64,000 nt of DNA from positions 1 to 64,000 of the forward strand of contig NZ_JBHSHC010000022.1 in NCBI RefSeq assembly GCF_042652925.1, given 5' to 3'. A model generated the notes under the pieces. The model made no database searches, was not told the origin of the DNA, and was given only the letters and a program-made list of their open reading frames with translations. Positions 17,170 to 27,742 of this stretch are shown piece after piece. Position 1 is the first letter of the stretch; each line of letters starts with the position of its first letter. Source of the stretch: Effusibacillus consociatus (GTDB lineage Bacteria > Bacillota > Bacilli > Tumebacillales > Effusibacillaceae). A program made the position numbers and the translations under genes.

Positions 17170-17829
17170 ATGAATTTGCATTTTGATCAAATCGTGCCCT
17201 CTATCCCTTACATTCTGGATGGGATATGGGTCACGCTGCAGTATACCTTGTTATCCGCTTTGTTCGGTTTTCTCTGGGGGATCGTACTGTCCCTTTTCAA
17301 AATTTCAAACGTCAAATCACTGAATTGGTTCGCGGTGGCGTACACTTCCGTTTTCCGGGGAACACCGTTGATCTTGAGTTTGGCACTGGTTTACTTTGCT
17401 GTTCCACAGCTTACCGGCTATGACATTACCGCTTTGGAGGCGGGTGTCCTGACGTTTGGATTCAACTCTGCCGCTTATATCTCGGAAACGATTCGCGGCG
17501 GGATTATGGCGGTGGACAAAGGACAACGTGAAGCTGCCTTATCACTCGGTGTTCCCTACCGCCGCATGATGATTGACATTATTTTGCCGCAGGCATTCAA
17601 GAATATTTTGCCTGCCATGGTGAACGAGAGTATCGCGCTTCTGAAAGATTCCGCATTGGTATCAACGATCGGCGCACTTGATCTAATGCGCCGGGCAAGT
17701 ATTGTCGGAGCGGGCAAATTCCTCTATTTTGAACCCTTGATTCTGGTTGCAATCATCTATTACCTGATGGTGATGGGCTTGACGTTGGTGGCACGCGGCT
17801 TGGAAAGGAGGATGCGGCGCAGTGATTAA
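17170..17829 (+). CDS. Amino-acid ABC transporter permease (HisMQ family)
   Basis: 219 residues with about five membrane helices and the permease-ATPase coupling motif in REAALSLGVPYRRMMIDIILPQA. The N-terminal IPYILDGIWVTLQYT is typical of polar-amino-acid permeases. Its end overlaps the start of the ATPase gene by eight bases. Works with the neighbouring binding protein and ATPase, presumably as a homodimer. Confidence 0.94.
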   Translation: MNLHFDQIVPSIPYILDGIWVTLQYTLLSALFGFLWGIVLSLFKISNVKSLNWFAVAYTSVFRGTPLILSLALVYFAVPQLTGYDITALEAGVLTFGFNSAAYISETIRGGIMAVDKGQREAALSLGVPYRRMMIDIILPQAFKNILPAMVNESIALLKDSALVSTIGALDLMRRASIVGAGKFLYFEPLILVAIIYYLMVMGLTLVARGLERRMRRSD

Positions 17830-18544
17830 GGTAGAACATCTGTACAAATCCTACGGCACGCTCGATGTCCTGCATGATATTTCCACTGAAATCAAGAAAG
17901 GCGATGTCGTTGCCATTATCGGGCCGTCCGGTTCAGGAAAGTCCACTTTTTTGCGGTGTATGAATTTGTTGGAAATCCCGACAAAAGGGCATATTTATAT
18001 CGAGGGTGTTGATATCACATCCCCCAAAACAGACATCATGAAAATCCGGCAGAATATCGGGATGGTGTTTCAACACTTTCATCTTTTTCCGCATATGACC
18101 GTGATTGAAAACATGACCTATGCGCCGATCAAGGTGAAGAATGTTCCGAAGGAAGCTGCCTACCAGAAAGCCAAGGAGCTTCTGGCTCGTGTGGGTCTTT
18201 CCGATAAAGCGGATGTGTATCCTTCCAAGCTGTCAGGCGGTCAAAAACAGCGTGTGGCAATTGCCCGATCGCTGGCGATGGAACCGGAAATCATGCTGTT
18301 TGATGAACCTACTTCCGCTCTTGACCCGGAAATGGTGAAAGAAGTGTTGGAGGTCATGAAGTCGCTCGCACACACCGGAATTACGATGGCGATCGTCACA
18401 CACGAAATGGCGTTTGCACGCGAGGTCGCGGACCGGATTTGTTTCCTGGAAGGCGGACGGTTGGTAGAGGATGCCCCGCCGAGTGAATTTTTCAATAATC
18501 CGAAGAGTGAACGGGCAAAACAATTCTTGGAGAAAATGTTATAA
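17822..18544 (+). CDS. Amino-acid ABC transporter ATP-binding protein
   Basis: 240 residues. Walker A GPSGSGKS (34-41), signature KLSGGQKQRVAIA, Walker B IMLFDEPTSALDPE and the switch histidine in VTHEMAFA. It is a GlnQ/ArtM-type ATPase of polar amino-acid uptake systems. GTG start inside the permease gene, preceded by GGAAAGGAGG. Third and last transport gene of the roc operon, immediately before rocA. Confidence 0.95.
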   Translation: MIKVEHLYKSYGTLDVLHDISTEIKKGDVVAIIGPSGSGKSTFLRCMNLLEIPTKGHIYIEGVDITSPKTDIMKIRQNIGMVFQHFHLFPHMTVIENMTYAPIKVKNVPKEAAYQKAKELLARVGLSDKADVYPSKLSGGQKQRVAIARSLAMEPEIMLFDEPTSALDPEMVKEVLEVMKSLAHTGITMAIVTHEMAFAREVADRICFLEGGRLVEDAPPSEFFNNPKSERAKQFLEKML

Positions 18545-18565
18545 GTCGATATCGGAGGAATGGAC

Positions 18566-20107
18566 ATGATCGAATTTCGCAATGAACCTTTTACAAATTT
18601 TGCGGACCCTGTAAATAAAGAAGCGATGCAGGCCGCGCTTACAAAAGTAAAATCGGAGTTTGGCAAAGAGTACCCGTTGGTGATTGGTGGCGAGAAAATT
18701 TTTACCGAAAACAAGCTGGAATCCCGTAACCCGGGAAAACTGGATGAACTGGTAGGGATTCAATCGAAAGCAAACCGGGATCTGGTGGATCAAGCGTTCC
18801 AAGTTGCTCTCGAAAGATTCAAAAGCTGGCAGTTTGTCTCCCCGGACGTGCGTGCCGGTTACCTGTTCAGAGCTGCTGCGGTGATGCGCCGCCGCAAGTT
18901 TGAGTTTGCCGCGTGGATGGTCTACGAAGCGGGGAAAAACTGGGGAGAAGCGGATGCCGATGTCGCGGAAGCGATTGACTTCCTGGAATTCTATGGCCGG
19001 GAAGCAATTCGACTTGGCGGTCCCCAACCGTTGGTTCCTCTTGAGGGCGAAGACAACCGGTTGACCTATGTTCCTCTCGGCGTCGGAGTTATCATTCCGC
19101 CGTGGAACTTCCCGCTCGCTATCATGGCCGGTATGACAACAGCGGCAATTGTGTCCGGGAACACTGTATTATTAAAGCCGGCTTCCCAAACCCCGATTAT
19201 CGCGGCAAAGTTTGTGGAGTTGATGGAAGAGATCGGTCTCCCGGCTGGCGTCATTAACTTTGTGCCAGGCGATCCCGGTGAAATCGGAGATTTCCTGACA
19301 GGGCATCCGAAGACCCGGTTTGTGTCGTTCACCGGTTCACGGGACGTTGGTTTGCGTATTAACCAAATCATTGCAAAAACAGCCGAAGGCCAGGTCTGGA
19401 TCAAGCGTCTTGTTGCGGAGATGGGCGGTAAGGACGCGGTGGTTGTGGATGAGTCGGCCGATCTGGAAGAAGCGGCAACGGGGATTGTACAATCCGCATT
19501 TGGTTTCCAGGGGCAAAAATGTTCCGCCGGTTCCCGCGCCATTATTCACAAAGATGTGTATGATGAAGTTCTGCAAAAAGTGATTGAGAAAACCAAGCAG
19601 CTTACAATCGGATTGCCGGAAGAAAACTATCCGATCGGACCTGTGGTGGACGAGAAGTCGTATAACAAAATTCTCGAGTACATCGAGATTGGAAAACAGG
19701 AAGGCCGCTTAGTTGCAGGGGGCGGCAAGGCAGAAGGCAATGGCTACTATATCCAGCCGACGGTTATTGCCGATGTGAAGGAAGATGCCCGCGTAATGCT
19801 GGAAGAGATTTTCGGGCCGGTAGTCGCGTTCTGTAAAGCGGAGAACTTCGAACATTCGATCGAGATCTTCAACAACACCGAGTACGGATTAACCGGTGCC
19901 CTTTACAGCAACAACCGGGAACATCTCGAATATGCACGCAAGTACATGCACTGCGGAAACCTCTACTTCAACCGCAAGTGTACAGGCGCTCTCGTGGGCG
20001 TGCATCCGTTCGGCGGCTTCAACATGTCCGGAACCGACTCGAAAGCGGGCGGCCGCGATTACCTGCTGCTCTTCACACAAGGAAAAGTGATATCTGAGCG
20101 GTTTTAG
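18566..20107 (+). CDS. rocA: 1-pyrroline-5-carboxylate dehydrogenase
   Basis: 513-residue aldehyde dehydrogenase that oxidises glutamate semialdehyde/P5C to glutamate, joining RocD to RocG. It has PPWNFPLAIMAGMTTAAIVSGN, LVAEMGGKDAVVVDESAD and the catalytic C319 in FQGQKCSAGSRAI. The ATG at 18566 is six bases after GGAGGA; an ATG at 18560 would touch the Shine-Dalgarno. It closes the roc operon and is followed by a strong terminator. Confidence 0.96.
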   Translation: MIEFRNEPFTNFADPVNKEAMQAALTKVKSEFGKEYPLVIGGEKIFTENKLESRNPGKLDELVGIQSKANRDLVDQAFQVALERFKSWQFVSPDVRAGYLFRAAAVMRRRKFEFAAWMVYEAGKNWGEADADVAEAIDFLEFYGREAIRLGGPQPLVPLEGEDNRLTYVPLGVGVIIPPWNFPLAIMAGMTTAAIVSGNTVLLKPASQTPIIAAKFVELMEEIGLPAGVINFVPGDPGEIGDFLTGHPKTRFVSFTGSRDVGLRINQIIAKTAEGQVWIKRLVAEMGGKDAVVVDESADLEEAATGIVQSAFGFQGQKCSAGSRAIIHKDVYDEVLQKVIEKTKQLTIGLPEENYPIGPVVDEKSYNKILEYIEIGKQEGRLVAGGGKAEGNGYYIQPTVIADVKEDARVMLEEIFGPVVAFCKAENFEHSIEIFNNTEYGLTGALYSNNREHLEYARKYMHCGNLYFNRKCTGALVGVHPFGGFNMSGTDSKAGGRDYLLLFTQGKVISERF

Positions 20108-20127
20108 ATTACAAAAACACGAAAGAC

Positions 20128-20160
20128 AAGAGGTTGCCGTTTACCGGCAGCCTCTTTTGC
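20128..20160 (+). terminator. Terminator of the roc operon
   Basis: AAGAGGTTGCCG pairs along its full length (one G-U) with CGGCAGCCTCTT across TTTAC, followed by TTTT-like sequence. Confidence 0.9.
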
Positions 20161-20206
20161 AAGAAGTGCAATCGCAATATTGGTATCTAGAAGGTAGCCA
20201 TTTATA

Positions 20207-20338
20207 CTACTCATCTTCAATTTCAATGGTTTCATTGTCCAAATCAACTGTTACCTTATTTTTGGTGATGTTTAGTCTTGAAAAAATAGATTTAAATTCG
20301 TTAGCTGTATCCTGATCCAGTTTCTTAGGCACCGACAT
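20207..20338 (-). CDS. Small hypothetical acidic protein (43 aa)
   Basis: ATG with GGGAGGAA upstream on the minus strand, encoding MSVPKKLDQDTANEF and ending in an acidic tail (VTVDLDNETIEIEDE). No family recognised. The good ribosome-binding site and balanced codon use argue for a real small gene. It is convergent with the roc operon, and its position next to a transposition-ATPase fragment may mean it is accessory. Confidence 0.55.
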   Translation of the reverse strand: MSVPKKLDQDTANEFKSIFSRLNITKNKVTVDLDNETIEIEDE

Positions 20339-20530
20339 TAGAATGTTCCTCCCTTCAAAAATGTTTCTTAACTACACTGTACCACACGGTAAGTAACATT
20401 CAAATCTATTCGCTATCGTTCCTAACCAATTAATGTGTGACTTTTGATTTTATTTGACGGTGTTATTTGATAATTAAATAGCGTAACCCCGTGCCAAAGA
20501 AATGTCAGTACGGGGTTATTATTCTAAGAA

Positions 20531-20713
20531 TCAGACCATAGGGCCGATAACAAGGTTTTCTCTTGCCGTCTCAACCACTTCTCGTGTGATCACCCGTAAG
20601 TCATTAATTTGCATGATCCGTTCTATTTGAGCAAACAATCGTTGCGTTAATCTCAGATTACCACCAGTAATACGAATAGAAGTGAATTGTTCGAGATAAT
20701 GAATGTCTGCCAC
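20531..20713 (-). pseudogene. C-terminal fragment of a transposition-type AAA ATPase
   Basis: About 60 residues; ITGGNLRLTQRLFAQIERIMQI followed by VITREVVETARENLVIG resembles the C-terminal lid of the AAA ATPases that accompany DDE integrases (TniB/IstB-like helpers). No Walker motifs are present, so this is a remnant of a larger gene. It marks an old mobile element at the edge of the RHS island. Assigned from recall of the family pattern. Confidence 0.5.
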
Positions 20714-21220
20714 CCGATTTTTCCCCGCATCTTGTTTGGTTCACTACACAGAAGGGACGTTCTGTATAGTGTTTCTATTTTATACAGGATACCATATTGA
20801 TCCTTTTGATAGAATATTTTGATAGATTTTTTCACTTAATAACGAGAAGCAGAATATATTGATACCTCAAAGCTGCGAAACGTGAACTGAAAAAATAAAT
20901 AATTTTCAGGTTGCTAAGGTCGAAATTTAGCTGGTGTATCCGAATTTTGTAATAAGGGAGTCGACAAAGTTTAGTAGAGTTCGAGGATCGGTAGTCAGGG
21001 ATCATATACAGAGTTTAAATCTCTTCATAAACATGATTTTAACTGGAGTTGGTAATTCAAGTTTCCAAAAACTACAGATGGTTATTATAACCACTGATAA
21101 GTTAATATAGCATTATCGATTTCAACTAAAGGTGGTGAGTATCTCTACATATCAGATTGATAGGGTCTTTCAGTTATTGTTTGATATTTCTCATTATTTT
21201 TCATTGTTGAGAGGAGCGTT
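20714..21220. other. Gene-free stretch before the RHS gene
   Basis: AT-rich, about 500 bases, without a credible reading frame, RNA gene or clear hairpin. It must contain the RHS promoter, but I could not single out -35/-10 boxes with confidence. A GAGAGGAG Shine-Dalgarno sits at its end (21209-21216). Confidence 0.5.
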
Positions 21221-24200
21221 GTGTTTATGGGAAAGTTCGGATTGCGTTCACTCGTGATTCCGATTTTGTCTCTCGGACTTATTTTAAGTCCAATTCCTGG
21301 GCTTTCCAAAGCTACCAAAGCCGGAGAAGCCGATTCTCCAGTTACCGTACCGAAGACGGTTCAGGAACCGAAGAAGGACGTTTCTTTTTCATTACCCCGG
21401 GAGGGTCCTCAAGAGCTTGAGCAGTTTCGTACTGCTACCTCCAAACGGTTTTTAAATCCGGATGGATCGTTAACCGAAAAGATCTATATGGAACCGGTGC
21501 ACTATAAGGACACCTCCACCGGAAAGTGGCTTCCGATTGATTCAAACTTGGCATTAAATTTGAATGGAACCTATAAAAATAAGGCGAACAAATTTACGGT
21601 CGACCTTCCGCCTGTGGCGAATGCCGGGTTTTTTCGGTTTGCCGAGAACGGTACTGCCCTGTCTTTCCGTCCCACTTTCGGGATTGCAGTGAAAGGAAGT
21701 GTAAAGGACAACCAAATTGGTTATGTGAATGTAGTATCCGACACCGATCTTTATTATGCTGTCGTACCAAACGGATTAAAGGAAACGATTATTCTGAAGA
21801 GCTCCAAAGCTCCGACCACTTTCTCGTACGAACTGAAAATGGAAAACCTGACGTACCAGCCTCAAAAGGATGGGACAGTGGCTTTCTACAAAACCGGAGA
21901 GAAGGAACCTCTCTTCGTTTTGCAAAAACCTTTTTTGGTTGATTCCAAACAAAGTTCCACCACCGCATCTTATCAGTTTCGAACCGATGCATCTGGCAAT
22001 ACCGTACTCGATCTCGTGGTGGATCCAACTTGGATGCAAGATCCAAACCGGGCGTATCCAATCGAACTCGATCCTACCATCGTGACAAAAGATAGCCCCA
22101 AAGTGGATGATACGTTGGTTTCAAGCAGCAACCCATACTCCAATTACGGAAATTGGTCTCATGTGTACGTCGGGGAATCTGTGAACCTGGGAACCACTCG
22201 TTCTCTCTTCTGGTTTAATCTCCCCAGTATTCCTAGCGGAGCTGTGATATCGAGTGCAAATCTAACGGTGTCAAATACGACGGTGTATGTCACTAACCAG
22301 GCACCCGTAGTAGAAGCTCGTCGTATTACACAAGATTGGACCGGAAATTCCGTGACTTGGAGCAATCAGCCTACGGTTGGCGGAGTTGACGGGTCGTATA
22401 CTGCCTCCAACACCACCACCCCTGCAAATTGGGATATTCCGATTACCGGACTTGTCCGAGAATGGTATAACGGGACCCAAGCCAATTATGGAGTTGAGTT
22501 AAAGTATGCCAATGAAGCATTGGTGGTTAGGGAGTTACTGGCTACTGATGATCCCAACACGCCTGCCAATCACCCGTATCTCTCCGTTACCTACACAGTG
22601 GATGGCTTGGGGAAACAGCCATTTTGGACATTTGACGGTTCGGTGAACATGGGGAACCGGAACTTGGTTTTATCGGCCACAGATATTAGTTTTCCGGGTC
22701 GACGTGTAGCCGTACCACTCAAACGCACCTACAATAGCCGCTCGAGTTACGAAGGTCCGTTTGGATATGGATGGAACTCAGTGATTGATTTGCGTCTGAA
22801 TGTTCCAGTCGGTGGGCCAGCCCGGTTGATTGATGGGGACAGAACAGTTCATTACTTTGCTCAAAACCTGGATGGAAGCTATACTTCGCCGCCGGGATTG
22901 TTCTGGAATTTGAGTGTTTCAGGCACTACTGCAACCGTTATCACAACTGACTACACTCAATACACGTTTGAAATTTCGACTGGAAAGCCGAAAGAGATTA
23001 AGGATGCAGCTGGCAATGCGTTAACCTTTTCTTATAATGCAAGCGGCCAAGTTACCAGTATTCAAGATGCGGCAGCACACGCCATCAGCCTCACCTACAA
23101 CGCCAGTGGAAAAGTGGATTCTGCGACCGATCCTACTGGCCGCAAATGGCTGTATGGGTACGACAGCAACGGGAATTTAATTAAAGTGACAGCCCCGGAC
23201 GGAACGGCTGTCCAGTATCGGTATGACAGCAATCGTAATCTGATTGCGTCTGTCTCTCCGAAAGGGAACGCAACGTACTTTGCCTATACATCGGACGACC
23301 GTGTGGCGGCCATTAACCCGACAAATGCGGTAACAAACTCAAACTTCGAGGTCGATGCTGACGGTGACGGTTTGCCCGATCATTTTTCATTGGGCGGCGG
23401 TCAATCGGGACAAGCATCTTTCGATGCGACTTCCGGTTCAAACTATGGTCAGGCGTTCAAGATCAATACGTCCTCGGCAAATCCGTCAAATTACACCGTT
23501 TTTGTGTCGGATCCGATCCCAGCCGATCCTTCCAGGACCTATACACTAAGTGGATACCTAAAGGCCACTCAGACATCCGGTTCTCTCAACACGGTCCTGT
23601 CCCTTCTTGCCTATGACGCGAACGGCACTCAATTGGGCGAAGTAGGACGTACGGCGATTGCCGGCCCTTCTGATTGGCAACGAGTGTCTCAGACCATGAC
23701 TCCCGGAACTGCTACCGCACTTCCGGCAGGAACCACAACCGTCTATGTCAAGGTGGCAGGTTCAAGTTCAAATGGTAGCGGCATTAGCTGGTTTGACGCT
23801 GTCCAGTTGGAGGAGGCCGCTTCGGCTACAGATTTTGTATCGGGAAGTCAGTATACAGCGAACCCTCCCACCATGCAGTCCGCAAGCTATGACGGGGAAG
23901 GGCGTAAAAACCTGTATACGTACAACGACAACCAAAACGTAACAAAATCGCAGCAAGACCCGTCAGGGCTCAATTTAACCGATACCTTTACTTGGGACCC
24001 CAATATCCCGAATACGCTTTCGTCCCATCAGGATCCGAGACTGAACACCTGGTCGTTCTCGTATGATGCAAATTCGGGGAATCTAGTTCAGGTTACCGAC
24101 CCGAAAAGCGGGAAACAGAGCTTCCAGTGGGACGGGAAGTCCAATTTGACCCAGTACACCGGGGTGAACGGCGGGACCTACAAAAACACGTACGATAACG

Positions 24201-27200
24201 GCAGCAATAACCTCACGGCCCGTGATCCTTACTCCACGAGCCAGGCGCTGGAAAATGACAGTTACGGAAACGTCGTGAAAGAGACCAATCTTCTGGGCTG
24301 GGCGGACAACCTGATCGATAACAGCAGTTTTGAGGGTTCAGTACAGGCGAACGGGTTGCCGAATCGCTTTGCTTACGATGGCGGTCAGCAAAATACATGG
24401 AGTCTCAGTACCGACCCGGTTTTTGGGAACCAGTCTTTGAATCTGTCCGCTTCTTCAACTAACGCTCAAACCTATACGGTGATCATTTCAGATCCGGTAA
24501 CGGCAGACACATCAGCGGATTACGTGCTTTCTGGTTATGTAAAGGCTACCCAAACCTCGGGTACTCAGTCTACGGTCCTTTCTGTACTTGCCTACAACAT
24601 TACTGGAGGGCAGCTAGGCGAGGTTGGGAGGATGAATCCGCAAGGAACGGCGAATTGGCAGCGCTGGTCAACCGTCATCCGTGCGGCTGATTTTCCTGCC
24701 GGTACGGCCACAATTCGGGTGAAACTCGCTGTCTCAAACGGAACGGGTACAGGAAATTCGTCCTTTGACGCTGTACAACTGCAGAAGACTCCGGTTGACA
24801 CAGCTTATAACTTGGCGGACAATTCGAGCTTTGAACGGGGGTCGACTTGGCCGGATAACTGGAGTACATCCTCTCTTGGAACAAACACGTGGGAAATTTC
24901 TCCGAACGTGTATGCTGGAGGACGTGCGGTTTCGATCGCCAATGCCACCAACTGGTCAGGGATTACGTACGGGAATTTCATTCCCTACGACAGCACAAAG
25001 ACATACAACTTGACCGCCTTTGTGAAAACGGCGGGGCTTTCGGCTCAGGTGGCACATATTAAGATCGAGGAGTATGACACCAACAAAGCGCTGATCGGCC
25101 AGGCAGCTTCACAAAGCCTTACGGGAACGAATGACTGGCAGCGTCTCAGTGCGGAACTCGTAGCGGGCAGCGCTGTAGCAGGAACGAAATATATCCGCCC
25201 GGTGTTGATGACAGGAAATGCAACCGGAACGGTCTATTTTGATAATGTAAGGTTACAGGAGGAACGAGTGACAACGGAGTACACCTATGACACTTCCAAC
25301 ACTTGGGTGACTTCGAAGAAAAATCCTCTTGGAGAAACCACATCGTATCAACACGATGCGGCGGGTAACGTAAAACAAGAAACAGATCCAATGGGGGATA
25401 TCAAACAATTCTCCTACGATTCGATGAATCGGCTTTCGCTCGTCATACCTCCCGGGAATGATGTTAAAGCGTTATATAGTTACGACCTAAACGGTAATTT
25501 GGAGACGATCAAATTTACCAATTTATCGGAGTCGGTCACCTTTAATCAAACGAAAATTTCTTATAATTCTTTGGATCAGCCGACATCATTGACGGATCCT
25601 TTAGGCAGACAGACAACCTATTCGTATACACCCTCAGGTCGACTGAAGGAAATTCTTACAGCGACCAACAATCGGTTGTCCTTTGCATATGACAAAGTCA
25701 ACCGGCTTACAGATGTCTCTTTCAACGGCAGCGGTCGTTATCAGTACGGTTATGATGCGAATAGCAATGTAACATCCGCGAAAGATCTTGCCCAGAACCG
25801 TACTTGGACCGCAACGTATAATGAATTGAACCAGGCTACCAGTTGGAAAGATGATGGAACGGCAACTATTTCCTATACCCTGGATGGCGCAGGTAATGTA
25901 ACACAAAAACAACTGAAGAACAATACAACAGGAACAGTTCTCAAAACAGAATCGTTGACTTATAACAAAGTGGATCAGACGAACGCTTTAACGGATGCAG
26001 ACGGGAAAGTCAGCAAGTTTCTGTATAATGAAAACAAGCAGCTTTCCGTGTTGCAATCGGGTAACGACATCTCTCAACGATTCTCCTATAACAGTGCAAG
26101 CCGTGTAACTCAAGTCCGTAACCAAACTAAGACGGGTCAGATCCTTTCGACTTTCCTGTATGGATACAATCCGAATGGTCTGATTACAACAATTCAAGAT
26201 CAGACAGGCCAGACGCTTTCGTATACGTATACGGTCAAAGGACAGTTGGAATCTGAGACACTTCCATCCGGGAATATTGTGACCTATCGTTACGATCCTC
26301 TTGGGAACCGGACGGAGCGTCAAGAAAAGCAGCCAAACGGCACCATCGTAAAGACCACGAACTACACGTACGATGCGGCCAATCAACTGGTAACAGTGGA
26401 TGGCTCGAAACCTTGGACGTATGATCAGAATGGAAATCTGACGTGGAACGGAGTTTACAATTTTAAGTGGGATGCGGCCAACCGGTTGGTAGAGGTGGAT
26501 GATGCTGCAGGTGGAGTCATTGCGACCTATCAGTACGACGATAAGGGTCGCCGCGTTCAGCAGACAGTCAACGGCCAGGTAACGAAATTCCTGTATGACG
26601 GCAAGAGCAACCGGGTATTGGCGGAGTTTGACGGAGCCGGAAACTTAACGAAATACTACACCTGGAGTCCGACCGGACAACTTCTCAGCTTGACGGTAAA
26701 CGGTACCACCTATTACACGGTTCGTAACGCCCATGGGGACATTGTGCAATTGACCGATGGAAACGGAAATGTGGTGGCATCGTACACTTACGATGCGTGG
26801 GGGAACCTTCTGAGTCAATCCGGTACCGCGGCATCGTTTAATCCCTATCGTTATGCAGGGTACCGTTACGATGATACCACTGGTCTGTATTACCTGATGG
26901 CTCGCTACTATGATCCTTCGGTAAGCCGGTTTCTGAGTGTCGACCCAGAGTTTGTCGAACCGGATTACACGTATGCGGGTAATAATCCGCTCTCGTTTGT
27001 CGATCCGTCAGGTCGCTCTCTAATTGATTTAGGGTTTTTGGTATATGATACGTGGAACTTCATTCAGAATCCAACGTGGGAAAATGCCGCTTGGATGGCC
27101 TTTGATGTAGTTATGATGGTAGTCGAACCCACCGGTGCAGCAAATATACTTGCACGTACCGCACGGGCAGTCGATATCGGGGCTCACGCAGTGGAAGGAG

Positions 27201-27592
27201 CTCGTGTAGTCGGAGAGGCGGATCGCATTGCAGCAAAAGGTGCTGGGGCAATTTCCAAAGGTGCACATGCTGGTGATGGAGTTGCAGCTGTAGCTCATGA
27301 GTCTACAGGAATTATTTATAAAAGGACTGACCTTAAAACCGGGGGAACTTATATCGGGCAAGCAAAAAGCGAGGCAAGATATAAACAACGACAAAAAGAA
27401 CACGCAAGAAATAATCCAAATGCCCGTTATGTTTTTGAGGAGCTGGGTCGTGCAAAACCGGGCAAAGATCTTAATGTCTTAGAACAAAAAATGATTAATA
27501 AGTTTGGCGGGATTCAAAGAGGAGGTGAGATACTGGAAAATAAACGGAATCAGATAAGACGAAGTAACTGGAGTAAGTTTGGGATTGAATGA
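21221..27592 (+). CDS. Secreted RHS-repeat polymorphic toxin with GIY-YIG-like nuclease tip
   Basis: 2123 residues. Signal peptide 1-30; DNRLRE-type domain about 290-450 (VDDTLVSSSNPYSNYG, RSLFWFNLPSIP); DUF6531-like start near 490 (VPLKRTYNSRSSYEGPFGYGW); RHS/YD repeats interrupted by three jelly-roll-like inserts at about 703-877, 1027-1190 and 1196-1350; RHS core near 1873-1932 (YRYAGYRYDDTTGLYYLMAR) ending FVDPSGRS. Past a hydrophobic linker, the final ~95 residues (GIIYKRTDLKTGGTYIGQAK, then LEQKMINKFGG) look like a GIY-YIG/URI nuclease. RHS shells enclose and release such toxins in interbacterial competition. Start may be GTG 21221 or ATG 21227. An Imm26-like gene follows. Confidence 0.9.
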   Translation: MFMGKFGLRSLVIPILSLGLILSPIPGLSKATKAGEADSPVTVPKTVQEPKKDVSFSLPREGPQELEQFRTATSKRFLNPDGSLTEKIYMEPVHYKDTSTGKWLPIDSNLALNLNGTYKNKANKFTVDLPPVANAGFFRFAENGTALSFRPTFGIAVKGSVKDNQIGYVNVVSDTDLYYAVVPNGLKETIILKSSKAPTTFSYELKMENLTYQPQKDGTVAFYKTGEKEPLFVLQKPFLVDSKQSSTTASYQFRTDASGNTVLDLVVDPTWMQDPNRAYPIELDPTIVTKDSPKVDDTLVSSSNPYSNYGNWSHVYVGESVNLGTTRSLFWFNLPSIPSGAVISSANLTVSNTTVYVTNQAPVVEARRITQDWTGNSVTWSNQPTVGGVDGSYTASNTTTPANWDIPITGLVREWYNGTQANYGVELKYANEALVVRELLATDDPNTPANHPYLSVTYTVDGLGKQPFWTFDGSVNMGNRNLVLSATDISFPGRRVAVPLKRTYNSRSSYEGPFGYGWNSVIDLRLNVPVGGPARLIDGDRTVHYFAQNLDGSYTSPPGLFWNLSVSGTTATVITTDYTQYTFEISTGKPKEIKDAAGNALTFSYNASGQVTSIQDAAAHAISLTYNASGKVDSATDPTGRKWLYGYDSNGNLIKVTAPDGTAVQYRYDSNRNLIASVSPKGNATYFAYTSDDRVAAINPTNAVTNSNFEVDADGDGLPDHFSLGGGQSGQASFDATSGSNYGQAFKINTSSANPSNYTVFVSDPIPADPSRTYTLSGYLKATQTSGSLNTVLSLLAYDANGTQLGEVGRTAIAGPSDWQRVSQTMTPGTATALPAGTTTVYVKVAGSSSNGSGISWFDAVQLEEAASATDFVSGSQYTANPPTMQSASYDGEGRKNLYTYNDNQNVTKSQQDPSGLNLTDTFTWDPNIPNTLSSHQDPRLNTWSFSYDANSGNLVQVTDPKSGKQSFQWDGKSNLTQYTGVNGGTYKNTYDNGSNNLTARDPYSTSQALENDSYGNVVKETNLLGWADNLIDNSSFEGSVQANGLPNRFAYDGGQQNTWSLSTDPVFGNQSLNLSASSTNAQTYTVIISDPVTADTSADYVLSGYVKATQTSGTQSTVLSVLAYNITGGQLGEVGRMNPQGTANWQRWSTVIRAADFPAGTATIRVKLAVSNGTGTGNSSFDAVQLQKTPVDTAYNLADNSSFERGSTWPDNWSTSSLGTNTWEISPNVYAGGRAVSIANATNWSGITYGNFIPYDSTKTYNLTAFVKTAGLSAQVAHIKIEEYDTNKALIGQAASQSLTGTNDWQRLSAELVAGSAVAGTKYIRPVLMTGNATGTVYFDNVRLQEERVTTEYTYDTSNTWVTSKKNPLGETTSYQHDAAGNVKQETDPMGDIKQFSYDSMNRLSLVIPPGNDVKALYSYDLNGNLETIKFTNLSESVTFNQTKISYNSLDQPTSLTDPLGRQTTYSYTPSGRLKEILTATNNRLSFAYDKVNRLTDVSFNGSGRYQYGYDANSNVTSAKDLAQNRTWTATYNELNQATSWKDDGTATISYTLDGAGNVTQKQLKNNTTGTVLKTESLTYNKVDQTNALTDADGKVSKFLYNENKQLSVLQSGNDISQRFSYNSASRVTQVRNQTKTGQILSTFLYGYNPNGLITTIQDQTGQTLSYTYTVKGQLESETLPSGNIVTYRYDPLGNRTERQEKQPNGTIVKTTNYTYDAANQLVTVDGSKPWTYDQNGNLTWNGVYNFKWDAANRLVEVDDAAGGVIATYQYDDKGRRVQQTVNGQVTKFLYDGKSNRVLAEFDGAGNLTKYYTWSPTGQLLSLTVNGTTYYTVRNAHGDIVQLTDGNGNVVASYTYDAWGNLLSQSGTAASFNPYRYAGYRYDDTTGLYYLMARYYDPSVSRFLSVDPEFVEPDYTYAGNNPLSFVDPSGRSLIDLGFLVYDTWNFIQNPTWENAAWMAFDVVMMVVEPTGAANILARTARAVDIGAHAVEGARVVGEADRIAAKGAGAISKGAHAGDGVAAVAHESTGIIYKRTDLKTGGTYIGQAKSEARYKQRQKEHARNNPNARYVFEELGRAKPGKDLNVLEQKMINKFGGIQRGGEILENKRNQIRRSNWSKFGIE

Positions 27593-27742
27593 TTATTACT
27601 AAAATAATGCATAATTTGAGTGGTGAGGGGGTATTCAGGGTTGCTTCTCCCGTTTATACGCCCCCGCACTCACTCAATTCTTAGAGTACCCCCTTTACGT
27701 ATTGCAATATTTAAATAGCCTCAGAAAGTTGGTGTTTCATTA

